Shown one piece after another: positions 1 to 7,902 of a stretch of DNA of 24,489 nucleotides. Where the stretch lies: positions 1-24,489 of the forward strand of contig CAMAMZ010000006.1 of the NCBI GenBank assembly GCA_945837185.1, in the 5' to 3' direction. Every line of letters begins with the position of its first letter. Positions within the stretch are counted from its first letter, which is position 1. This stretch comes from an uncultured Bacteroidales bacterium (GTDB lineage Bacteria; Bacteroidota; Bacteroidia; Bacteroidales; Bacteroidaceae). The notes under the pieces are model-generated. The model was not told the DNA's origin and ran no database searches. It saw nothing but the letters and a program-made list of their open reading frames with translations. The translations under genes and the position numbers were made by a program.

Positions 1-15
1 TCTTGTAAGCGGTTG

Positions 16-47
16 CAAAGGTAAGCACTTTTTTTTATTCCACCAAA
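16..47 (-). promoter_or_regulatory. Bacteroidota-type promoter pointing left out of the window
   Basis: On the minus strand this reads TTTG (44-47), a 20-nt spacer, then TACCTTTG (16-23). This matches the Bacteroidota primary sigma-factor consensus, TTTG about 20 nt upstream of TAnnTTTG. It is the best full match in the window. Transcription would start around position 9 and run left, so it should serve a gene just outside the window. It lies beyond the hairpin that follows the OmpA-family gene. Confidence 0.6.
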
Positions 48-111
48 CTTTTTCCATATTTTTTCTACTTTTCCTAAAAAAAACTCGATGATGATGCTAT
101 AAAGGCCATAA

Positions 112-137
112 AGAAGGGATGCGTGCGCATCCCTTCT
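112..137 (-). terminator. Hairpin terminator after the OmpA-family gene
   Basis: A perfect 12-bp inverted repeat (112-123 and 126-137) lies 23 nt past the OmpA-family stop codon. On the minus strand the stem is followed by TTTATGG and, about 25 nt later, by a run of eight T. The hairpin is strong but its immediate U-tract is weak, so intrinsic termination is likely but not certain. Confidence 0.55.
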
Positions 138-160
138 GTTATTTGACAACGCCTCGAAGA

Positions 161-1312
161 CTATTCTATGATAGTGATGATAACACGGCGGTTAAAGGAA
201 TTCGGTGAGAGTTCGTCGACACCTCCGTTGCCCTTTGTAACAATATTGTCGCGGCTCACACCCATCTTTACAAGCTCATCAGCCACAGCGGCAGCACGCT
301 TCTCCGACAGTTGCAGGTTGTAATCAGGCTTACCCGTTGCGCTATCCGCATAACCATCGACAAGCAGGCGGGAATGATGCTCCTTGGCATATTTTGCCAA
401 AGCCTCTACATTCACAAGCTCTTTCTTACAAGCAATCTTGGCTTTGTTGAGTTTAAAGAACACCGATACGGGGGTTGAAGCCAGTTCCTTCACCGTGGCA
501 GCAGGAGCGGGGGCAGACTTCTTTTCTGCCAACATCCTCTTCAAACGTCCATTCTCAGCATTGGCATCATTCAGTTGTGCGTTGAGCGCATCAATCTGCG
601 ACTGCGAAAGCGCCTGTATAGCATCTACATCAGGTGTTTTGTTCCACTTCCCCTTGCCGAGGTTGATGGTAAAACCTACTTCCGCATACACATTGTTGTC
701 GCGTGCATCCCAAATACGATTGGTTTGTGTATTTCCGGTTACGCCATCGAGATCCTGTTCATACATGTTCCATCCCAATTCCACATTGAGCGCTACCTTA
801 TCACTCAGCCGGAACTGGTTGAGCAAACCCAAACTCAAACCCGTTGCATAGGCATTATAAGTCATGGAGCGACCCACACCGGCACCTGCAAACGGAATGA
901 TGCTCCACACCCGTTCGGGATTGTAACCCCCTATCAGGTTGTTGAGGTTAAACAAAACCTGTTCGTTCAACACCCAATACTTATTCGACCCACTTGCATC
1001 TTCGGTCCAATTTACCTGCTTACCCCAAATGCCCTGCAATTTTGTACGCAGACCCACACCGGGTGTAAACCATTTACCCACAGCGATTGCAGCAGAGGGA
1101 CCCGCACGGAAACTCTTGAAGGGACTCTTGGAAAGTGCGGCCCCATGTTCCTGGGATGAATACCACACATTCCACGCTCCGCCAATCTGAACAAACCAGT
1201 TGCTACCAAAGGAATTGGTCGCCACACTGTACTTCTGTACGGGATACGCATCTTGTGCCATTGCGCACACAGATGCACTGGCAAAAGCCAATACAAATAA
1301 TAACTTTTTCAT
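161..1312 (-). CDS. OmpA-family outer-membrane protein
   Basis: A 383-residue protein that probably forms an outer-membrane beta-barrel and anchors the membrane to peptidoglycan. It starts with a signal peptide (MKKLLFVLAFASASVCAMAQ). Residues about 30-220 look like an OmpA-type barrel, with alternating aromatic and polar segments and a terminal GFTINLG-like strand. A short coiled-coil linker follows (about 233-265), then an Ala/Pro-rich stretch. The C-terminal OmpA domain (about 278-383) carries the peptidoglycan-binding pattern GYADSATG...YNLQLSEKRAAAV and the closing NRRVIITI. It ends in TAG. It follows mutL on the same strand after a 235-nt gap that holds its own promoter candidate, so it is probably a separate transcription unit. 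The family call is firm; a specific role beyond structure and anchoring cannot be read from sequence. Confidence 0.9.
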   Translation of the reverse strand: MKKLLFVLAFASASVCAMAQDAYPVQKYSVATNSFGSNWFVQIGGAWNVWYSSQEHGAALSKSPFKSFRAGPSAAIAVGKWFTPGVGLRTKLQGIWGKQVNWTEDASGSNKYWVLNEQVLFNLNNLIGGYNPERVWSIIPFAGAGVGRSMTYNAYATGLSLGLLNQFRLSDKVALNVELGWNMYEQDLDGVTGNTQTNRIWDARDNNVYAEVGFTINLGKGKWNKTPDVDAIQALSQSQIDALNAQLNDANAENGRLKRMLAEKKSAPAPAATVKELASTPVSVFFKLNKAKIACKKELVNVEALAKYAKEHHSRLLVDGYADSATGKPDYNLQLSEKRAAAVADELVKMGVSRDNIVTKGNGGVDELSPNSFNRRVIITIIE

Positions 1313-1426
1313 AATCCAACCTTTTTAATTTACCAACTATAGCGACTCGTATATTACTACGTGCTTGAAAACAACGAATGCAAGATAGCACTGTTCTTCT
1401 ATCAAACGCATGTACCTTTTCTTTCA

Positions 1427-1434
1427 CAAAGATA
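1427..1434 (-). promoter_or_regulatory. -7 box candidate for the OmpA-family gene
   Basis: The minus strand reads TATCTTTG, a match to TAnnTTTG, about 115 nt upstream of the start codon. No TTTG lies at the expected 19-21 nt further upstream. The implied 5' leader is about 105 nt, and no known riboswitch fold was recognised in it. The rest of the 1313-1547 gap is AT-rich with nothing else supported. Confidence 0.4.
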
Positions 1435-1547
1435 GTAACAATATTCCGTTTGTGTACGCTTACAATTGCAAATTAATACACATGAGGTGTGAAAAAGTTA
1501 CAATATTAAAGCTAATTGACTTTTCTACGTTTTTATTATCATCTGAA

Positions 1548-3410
1548 TCAATCCAACAGATGTTCTATTTCCTGTTGCTTGAGAATACACAACACATGTT
1601 TGCCATCGGGTGTATAGCTCACATTTTCACACACGAAGAGTTCATTGACAATACTCTCCATCTCCTGGTTGCTCAGCACTTGTCCGAGGGGTACTGCCGC
1701 ATTACGGGCCAAGCCTAATGCCAACCGATGCTGAATATCATCTTTCATATTGGCACCCTTTTCGCGTGCGGCAGCCAGCAGGTCGCCCAAGAGTCGTTCG
1801 AGCTGTATGCCTTCTACACCCGCAGGAATGGCATTCACGGTATAGCTGCCTCCTCCCAATGAGGTGAGCTCAAATCCCATATCTTCCAACTCGTTTTTCA
1901 CCTGCTCTAAAATCATCTCTTCTTCAACGCTGAACTGCAGCACTTCGGGGAAGAGCACCTTCTGCTTGTCGCCTTTGCGTTGCGCAAGTTGCCTTCTGTA
2001 CTTTTCGTATAAGATACGTGTATGCGCGCGGTGTTGGTCGATGATCATCAACCCCGACTTCACCGCTGTCATGATATACCTTCCTTTGTATTGGTAGTGA
2101 ACCGGCGATTTATCCTCTATCATATCGTTGCCCCGTTGCCCACCTTCTGGCAAGACAGGTGCCTGCCCTGCGCCCATATTGTCCTCTGCGGGCATAGAAT
2201 CAAAGAAAGAGTCGTGTTGGGAAACGCCCGATGGTGTTAGTCCTTCATAGAGCTTTTGCCATTCCTGTCCTGCTGAACGCGATGGCACGGCCGACCGCTC
2301 ATGGAATGGATTATAATGCGGGTTGTATGACACTTCAGGCATGCTTTGCGTTCCTTTCATTTCTTGGAACACGGGAATTTCCGGTTGCCCCTGTACATCG
2401 AAATCAATGGAAGGCACATGATTGAACACACCTATCGACTCTCTCACGGCAGCCGACAGGATTTGCCAGATGGCCTGTTCGTTCTCAAACTTTATCTCCG
2501 TCTTGGTGGGATGAATGTTCACATCGATATTCTCCGGCTCGACCGTGAAATACAGGAAGAAAGGCACCTGCTCGCCTACAGGAACCATCCGCTCAAAAGC
2601 ATTCTGTACAGCCTTGGCAAAATAGGGATGCTTCATATAACGGCCGTTGACAAAGAAGTATTGCTGCGCCCCTTTCTTTCTTGACGTCTCAGGTTTGCCC
2701 ACAAAGCCTTTTATCTTGCACAACGTTGTCTCCACCTCCACAGGAATCAGGTCTTTGTCCATTCTTTTGCCAAAGACATCCGTGATGCGTTGTTTCAATC
2801 CTGCTGCCTTGAGATTCATCATCTCGCTGTTGTTGCTATGCAGCGAAAAAGCAATGTCGGGATAAACCAGCACAATGCGTTCAAAGGCTGCCACGATATT
2901 GGTAAGTTCCGTAGCATTCGATTTGAGAAACTTACGACGGGCAGGCACATTGAAAAACAAATTCTCGACCAAGAAGTTACTCCCTACCGGACAAGAGCAA
3001 GGCTCCTGACTGAGGAAACGACTACCCGAAATGACGAGGTGACTTCCCAGCGCTTCCGACTCCTGTCTTGTTGTGAGCTGTATCTGCGCTACAGCAGCTA
3101 TCGATGCCAATGCCTCCCCTCGAAAACCCATTGTGCGCAAGGCAAACAAATCGCCTGCCTCCCGTATCTTCGAAGTGGCATGACGTTCAAAAGAGAGACG
3201 GGCATCGGTTTCCGACATGCCTTTGCCATCGTCAATGACCTGCATGGCTGTTCGCCCGGCATCCGTGATGAGCACTTGGATATGGCGTGCCCCGGCATCG
3301 ACAGCATTCTCCACCAGTTCCTTGATAACACTTGCAGGGCGCTGTATCACCTCGCCCGCTGCTATCTGGTTGGCTACAGCATCGGGCAACAATTGTATGA
3401 TGTCACTCAT
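1548..3410 (-). CDS. mutL: DNA mismatch repair protein MutL
   Basis: A 620-residue MutL, the ATP-driven matchmaker between mismatch-bound MutS and downstream repair. The N-terminal GHKL ATPase is intact: IAAGEVIQRPASVIKELVENAVDAG (E32, N35), DDGKGM (61-65) and GFRGEAL (about 95-101). A transducer domain runs to about 330, a variable linker follows to about 435, then the C-terminal dimerisation domain. The usual endonuclease motif DQHA(X)2E(X)4E appears as DQHRAHTRILYE (458-469), with Ala and the first Glu replaced, and no CPHGRP-type metal motif is visible near the end. It is the last gene of the guaB-ppiC-surA-ostA run, 11 nt after the OstA-like gene. The start ATG gives the conserved family N-terminus. 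Identity is near certain; nuclease activity is doubtful. Confidence 0.97.
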   Translation of the reverse strand: MSDIIQLLPDAVANQIAAGEVIQRPASVIKELVENAVDAGARHIQVLITDAGRTAMQVIDDGKGMSETDARLSFERHATSKIREAGDLFALRTMGFRGEALASIAAVAQIQLTTRQESEALGSHLVISGSRFLSQEPCSCPVGSNFLVENLFFNVPARRKFLKSNATELTNIVAAFERIVLVYPDIAFSLHSNNSEMMNLKAAGLKQRITDVFGKRMDKDLIPVEVETTLCKIKGFVGKPETSRKKGAQQYFFVNGRYMKHPYFAKAVQNAFERMVPVGEQVPFFLYFTVEPENIDVNIHPTKTEIKFENEQAIWQILSAAVRESIGVFNHVPSIDFDVQGQPEIPVFQEMKGTQSMPEVSYNPHYNPFHERSAVPSRSAGQEWQKLYEGLTPSGVSQHDSFFDSMPAEDNMGAGQAPVLPEGGQRGNDMIEDKSPVHYQYKGRYIMTAVKSGLMIIDQHRAHTRILYEKYRRQLAQRKGDKQKVLFPEVLQFSVEEEMILEQVKNELEDMGFELTSLGGGSYTVNAIPAGVEGIQLERLLGDLLAAAREKGANMKDDIQHRLALGLARNAAVPLGQVLSNQEMESIVNELFVCENVSYTPDGKHVLCILKQQEIEHLLD

Positions 3411-3421
3411 TCCTTCCTTGT

Positions 3422-5080
3422 TTAATCCAACTTCTGCAAAGGTGCCTCATGCCGCTTCCCGGCACTCAGTTCCTCACCCTTGCGTTTACCCCTCCACACG
3501 AAAATATCATCTTTGTTAATAGGTCTGAGGCCATCGAACCATGCAAACACATCCAGTTTCTCTTTCATAGGCGGAATCTGCGTGATGGGATAGAGCGTGC
3601 TCTGAAACTTACAGGTCCAGATACGTTCCAACTGCCGTTCCTTGCTCAGATACATACGCATGGTATCCGTTTCCAGATAGTTCAACCCTATCAATGTGCT
3701 ATCCTTGTCGTCCACCGGATAATATATCGTGCGCACATTGCCCACAGCCTCCGTCTGCCGTAAGACGCCTTCCAGGAAATTGGCTGTCATCAGTTTAGAT
3801 GAAACCTGGTTGAAATGCACGCTATCCGGCATTTGTTCAATTGAAAGGGCTTGTCCTATGACATGCGCGCGCCGGATGGTAGAGTCATTCATATACACCT
3901 TTATCTTTTCGCCCAACAACTGTCGGTTGCCGTTCCACACAATAGGATCGTGATACATCGTCATACAGGAATCCTGGCTGTTGAACACCACCGAATCGCT
4001 GATTGCCTGCACATCCACACGATACACCCGCACCTTATTATAACAATGTATCTTTCGATACACCGAATCGGTGTTGATATTGAACGTATAAAGACGGATG
4101 GTGTCGGCATGCGCATATAACGTGTCCTTACTTTGGGAGAAATCTTTCAGCACCGCGCGTTTGGTAGCGAAGCCACACCCTGTTGTTTCATTGTATTGCA
4201 TCTCATCGCATATCAACGCATTCTTGTTCTCCTGATCGATATACACCACATTGCCATAACCAAAGCTGTCGCCATTCTTGGTGTAATACAGACTATCGCC
4301 CGTTATCGACTTCTGCTTGTCGGTTACCGTAGAGCGCTGAAAGAGGGTAGCCTTTTCCGTTTTCGAGTCATAATAGGCATCTTCCGTTTTGATGATGCTT
4401 TCCTTGGAAGTGATGGTAGAATTAGGTCCCACCACATGCGCCAGGGATTTTTTCGTGTCATAATAAAGCGTGTCGGTTTCTATCAACATATCATCGCTTT
4501 TCATCTTCACGTTATAATAGAACACAGCCTCTTTGGTATCGAGATTATACCTGCCCCAGTCAGACACCAAGCGGTCGCGCCCATCCTTGAGCGTTCCACC
4601 CTCCTCAAAATAAGCATAGTTATACAGGCGGTCGAAGTTCAGACTATCCGTTTCCAAGATACGTTTGTTATGCGTGAGCACCACCTTATGCCTTGCAGCC
4701 ATTTTCTGCTCCTGTCCGTCGTAGTCAGCATACAGACAGGTGAGCGAGAGCGTATCGCCCTGCTTGTAGCGCACGTTACCAAAGGCCTTCACCGAGTTGG
4801 TGAGCTGATAGAAATAAGCGCTGTCGCACCACAGCAAGCCACCCTTATGACGGAACCGCACATGCCCCTTTGCTATCTGTGCTTCCGGATTGTCGCTATA
4901 CATATCGTGATAGAGCTCATCAGCATGCAAGAGATAGATTTTTTCATCCTCCTGCGCCTTCACCGTCTTCCGCTTTGCGGGAAAATGCGACCATACACAT
5001 AGGCCAAAAAAGCATAGAATCACCGCAAGTGTGATTCTATGCCTCGAAGTATATTTGTTTCTATTGTCGTTACGTGTCAT
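3422..5080 (-). CDS. OstA/LptA-like LPS transport protein
   Basis: A 552-residue protein of the Bacteroidota OstA-like family, inferred to be the periplasmic LptA bridge that carries lipopolysaccharide to the outer membrane. An N-terminal hydrophobic segment (about residues 16-31) acts as signal or anchor. From about residue 45 the chain shows repeated short strands ending in D-x-x-Y-Y/F-D units (CDSAYFY, ADYDG, DTLYYDTK, EDAYYDSK, GDSLYYTK), typical of the stacked beta-jellyroll of LptA and LptD N-terminal domains. It is much longer than E. coli LptA (about 185 residues), as usual for this phylum's OstA-like proteins. The start chosen is the ATG that overlaps the SurA-like stop codon as ATGA, implying translational coupling; another ATG lies three codons upstream. 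Its place beside two foldases supports an outer-membrane role. Confidence 0.85.
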   Translation of the reverse strand: MTRNDNRNKYTSRHRITLAVILCFFGLCVWSHFPAKRKTVKAQEDEKIYLLHADELYHDMYSDNPEAQIAKGHVRFRHKGGLLWCDSAYFYQLTNSVKAFGNVRYKQGDTLSLTCLYADYDGQEQKMAARHKVVLTHNKRILETDSLNFDRLYNYAYFEEGGTLKDGRDRLVSDWGRYNLDTKEAVFYYNVKMKSDDMLIETDTLYYDTKKSLAHVVGPNSTITSKESIIKTEDAYYDSKTEKATLFQRSTVTDKQKSITGDSLYYTKNGDSFGYGNVVYIDQENKNALICDEMQYNETTGCGFATKRAVLKDFSQSKDTLYAHADTIRLYTFNINTDSVYRKIHCYNKVRVYRVDVQAISDSVVFNSQDSCMTMYHDPIVWNGNRQLLGEKIKVYMNDSTIRRAHVIGQALSIEQMPDSVHFNQVSSKLMTANFLEGVLRQTEAVGNVRTIYYPVDDKDSTLIGLNYLETDTMRMYLSKERQLERIWTCKFQSTLYPITQIPPMKEKLDVFAWFDGLRPINKDDIFVWRGKRKGEELSAGKRHEAPLQKLD

Positions 5081-6516
5081 TTCACCCAACCCTGATACTC
5101 ATAGTTACAAGACTTGTATTTGTCTGTCATCCACACATAGGTGTTCTTAATCTTTTGGGCCACCCATTCGTGGATTTTCTTTTCACGTTCCTTGGCAAGC
5201 ACAATATTTTTCAGCACCTGGAAATCTTCCGTTATAGAGGCCCGGTGACTATCTCTGCGACTCTTCAATTTCACGAGGGCAACAACCTGCTTTCCTTTAC
5301 CATTAATCATGCTAAAAGGTTTGGAGATTTCACCCACCTTCAAGTTTTCCACCTGCTGTGCCACTTCCGTGGGAAGGTCTTTCATCTTGACACGAGAGGA
5401 ACGGCTCTGTGTCTCCTCATTCATGAACGACATCAAACCCCGGTTGTTTCTGGTGTCCTTATCGTCAGAGATATAGGAGGCAGCCTCCTCAAAGGAATAT
5501 TTCCCTTCATTGATTTCCATCACCACAGAATCCAGACGCAACTTGGTGAAATCGATAGCTTCCTGCTCGATACGTGGTCTGCGCAAGATGTGGCGCACCT
5601 TAATACGGTCACCACGCTTGTCAATCAACTGGATGATATGGAAACCAAATTCCGTTTCCACAATCTTGGAAATCTTTTTGGGATCAGTAAGATTGAAAGC
5701 CACATTGGCAAAAGCAGGATCGAGCATACCTCTACCGATATAATCCATTTCACCTCCCTGACGGGCAGAACCCGGGTCTTCTGAATACAAACGAGCCAAT
5801 GTTGCGAAACTCGTTTCTCCTCGTGTGACACGGTCGGTATAGTCGCGCAACTCTTCTTTGATACGGTTGATTTCTTCCTGTGTTGCCTTAGGCTGGCGTG
5901 TGATGATTTCCACTTCCACCTCCATAGGTACGATAGGCAGACTATCTTCGGGAATCTTAGAGAAATACTTTCTCACGTCGCTCGGCGTCACATTGATATC
6001 CTTCACCAATTCCTGCTTCATCTTGGCAATCATCTTCTGGTTCTTGAAGTCATCGCGCATCTGCTGGCGCATTTGCGCCACCGTTTGATTGCGATACTCT
6101 TCCAGTTTCTCCTTAGAGCCTGCCATTGATATCCAGTAGTTTATCTGCTCATCGACACTGGCTGTCACCTCACTTTCTGACACTTCTATAGAGTCGATAG
6201 CAGCCTGGTGCAGGAACAGTTTCTGCACTGCCATCTGTTCAGGAATAGCACAATCGGGATCGTTCTCCCAGCGCAAGCCCTCCATCTGACTTTGCAGGCG
6301 CATGGTTTCCACATCCGATTTAAGAATAGGCTCATCGCCTACTACCCAAATCACTTCATCGATAACGCATGCCTCGGGCACCTCAGCCTCTTTCTCCACC
6401 TTGACAGAGTCAGCGGGCGCTTGTTTTGCCGTTCGCTTCATGGTCATGGCATGACCAGCCATCACCAATGTCAGTGCAGCCAAGCCTACTGCCGATACCT
6501 TATAGATTTTTTTCAT
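5077..6516 (-). CDS. SurA-like periplasmic peptidyl-prolyl isomerase
   Basis: A 479-residue periplasmic chaperone/foldase of the SurA type, expected to escort unfolded beta-barrel proteins to the outer membrane. It has a signal peptide (about 1-24), a SurA N-terminal helical region (about 48-190, with the family-like VGDEPILKSDVE), and two parvulin domains. The first (about 200-302) has LARLYSEDPGSARQGGEMDYIGRG and ETEFGFHIIQL; the second (about 305-418) starts KVRHILRRP and is more divergent. A C-terminal helix completes the chaperone core. It begins 5 nt after the upstream PpiC-type gene stops and overlaps the OstA-like gene by 4 nt, so the three are surely co-expressed. Length and domain order match SurA; whether it is a true SurA orthologue is inference. 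Confidence 0.88.
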   Translation of the reverse strand: MKKIYKVSAVGLAALTLVMAGHAMTMKRTAKQAPADSVKVEKEAEVPEACVIDEVIWVVGDEPILKSDVETMRLQSQMEGLRWENDPDCAIPEQMAVQKLFLHQAAIDSIEVSESEVTASVDEQINYWISMAGSKEKLEEYRNQTVAQMRQQMRDDFKNQKMIAKMKQELVKDINVTPSDVRKYFSKIPEDSLPIVPMEVEVEIITRQPKATQEEINRIKEELRDYTDRVTRGETSFATLARLYSEDPGSARQGGEMDYIGRGMLDPAFANVAFNLTDPKKISKIVETEFGFHIIQLIDKRGDRIKVRHILRRPRIEQEAIDFTKLRLDSVVMEINEGKYSFEEAASYISDDKDTRNNRGLMSFMNEETQSRSSRVKMKDLPTEVAQQVENLKVGEISKPFSMINGKGKQVVALVKLKSRRDSHRASITEDFQVLKNIVLAKEREKKIHEWVAQKIKNTYVWMTDKYKSCNYEYQGWVK

Positions 6517-6521
6517 CTACA

Positions 6522-7880
6522 CTAATGTTTGTTTACTGTTTGCAATATCTTCTCATCAATCCATACGGAATATTTCTTCCGTAACGATTCCATCCATTTT
6601 CTCCTTATCTCTTCCCGCAAGTCGGCTTCAACGGTGTAACGTACCGCATCCAACGCATCGGGAGCTTTAAGCCGTTTCCCGAATACAGCACAGATGGGTT
6701 TGTTTGCGGCTGCCTGTGGGGCACTATCGCGTCCAAACACCTCTTTGTCGACAATGGCGTTGTCTCCTGCCGCAAAGATTGCTTGTGCCACCACTTCCAC
6801 TTCGTCGGTGGTATAAGCGGACTGCAATAACGACCGCCACTGATGGAAAGGCACACCTTTGAGGGACTTTTTCACTTTCTTTGCCACCTTCTTTGACGCA
6901 GCACGAAAGGCAATCCCCTTAAAACGGGGTTCTTCCCACTGATAGTTTTTTCTATGTGTCTCAAAATAGTGAAGCATCTCCGCTTCGTCCAACGGTTTTT
7001 GCCATACCATCCTACGCTCTACCTCATAAGCCAATTCTTCATCAGGTGGGCAAGGATATTCCATTGACGGCAATGAACCAGCAGATGCCGACACCTCTTC
7101 TGTTTCTGGAGCGTTGCACAGCGCATGTATGCCATGCACCTTGTTCCAAGCTGTTCTCAACTTCTGCAACCGCGACGTTTCCGCCAACCATTCAGCCAAT
7201 TGGTCGTAGGGCAGGAAGCTGCATTTGTCGGTCAGTTTCACGATATGCCACCCTTGTGGGGAAAGGAAGGGAGGAGCTATCTGCCCCTTCTCCATACCGA
7301 AAAGTCTGTCTTCCACTTCCTGCAACAACTGTCCACGCATTACCCACGGACAGCGTCCACCTTGTTGTGCGGTAGCCTTCTCGTCAGAGAAGCGTTGTGC
7401 CAAATCAGCAAAATCAGCCCCCTCACTCAAGGCACGATACAGCGAATCAATGCGTTGCTTTGCCCGTTGCTGTTCTGCCTTGGTAGCCTTTTGTTCCAAT
7501 GCCACCAAGATATGGCTCGGACGCACCAGTCCTCCCTTGGCCGCCACTTGTTGTTTCCAACAGTCGTAACGGTGTTGTGCCTCATCAAGGTCCATAGGAT
7601 TGACTTGCTGTCGATACGTTGCCAACGTGTCAAGTCGTAACATCCGCGCCTCTTCTACCAATATACGATAATCAGCATACGCTGCTGCAAAGACCTGCAT
7701 TTCGCTCTTGCTGAAATGCTGTTGACGATGGTTACAGAGCAATGCCCGTTCAAACTCCGAACGGAGCACCTTTGTACCATTCACTGTCATCACGACAGGA
7801 TCGTCCTGCGCCCACAGCGGACAAGCGAAGAACAGCATGACTGCCATACCAAGCAGCTGCTGTCCTGCACGCTGTAGCAT
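6522..7880 (-). CDS. PpiC-type peptidyl-prolyl cis-trans isomerase
   Basis: A 452-residue secreted foldase. The start is placed at the ATG 22 nt after the guaB stop, because it gives a proper signal peptide (about 1-24, ending ACPLWAQ). A frame-open extension would overlap guaB and begin with a sequence unlike any signal. One clear parvulin domain lies at about 119-218: RPSHILVA, FADLAQRFSDE, QQGGRCPWV and SPQGWHIVKL. The N-terminal part (25-115) is a SurA-like helical region, and the long C-terminal half (220-452) may hold a degenerate second foldase or chaperone segment. It sits between guaB and the SurA-like gene with short spacing. It probably acts on exported envelope proteins together with that neighbour; substrates are unknown. 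Confidence 0.85.
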   Translation of the reverse strand: MLQRAGQQLLGMAVMLFFACPLWAQDDPVVMTVNGTKVLRSEFERALLCNHRQQHFSKSEMQVFAAAYADYRILVEEARMLRLDTLATYRQQVNPMDLDEAQHRYDCWKQQVAAKGGLVRPSHILVALEQKATKAEQQRAKQRIDSLYRALSEGADFADLAQRFSDEKATAQQGGRCPWVMRGQLLQEVEDRLFGMEKGQIAPPFLSPQGWHIVKLTDKCSFLPYDQLAEWLAETSRLQKLRTAWNKVHGIHALCNAPETEEVSASAGSLPSMEYPCPPDEELAYEVERRMVWQKPLDEAEMLHYFETHRKNYQWEEPRFKGIAFRAASKKVAKKVKKSLKGVPFHQWRSLLQSAYTTDEVEVVAQAIFAAGDNAIVDKEVFGRDSAPQAAANKPICAVFGKRLKAPDALDAVRYTVEADLREEIRRKWMESLRKKYSVWIDEKILQTVNKH

Positions 7881-7902
7881 TCTTACCGAAGGCCGCCCGC
7901 CT

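Noticed and set aside
97..111. A 15-base sequence (CTATAAAGGCCATAA) repeated at 20633-20647
   Set aside because: One copy is inside mlaF coding sequence, there are no further copies or shared context, so chance is the best explanation.
1410..1718. A 102-codon plus-strand ORF across the mutL 3' end and the gap before the OmpA-family gene
   Set aside because: Largely antisense to the mutL C-terminus; the protein looks random and has no ribosome-binding or promoter support.
4133..5002. A 289-codon plus-strand open frame opposite the OstA-like gene
   Set aside because: Antisense to a well-supported gene with translational coupling on its own strand; no motif or promoter was seen.
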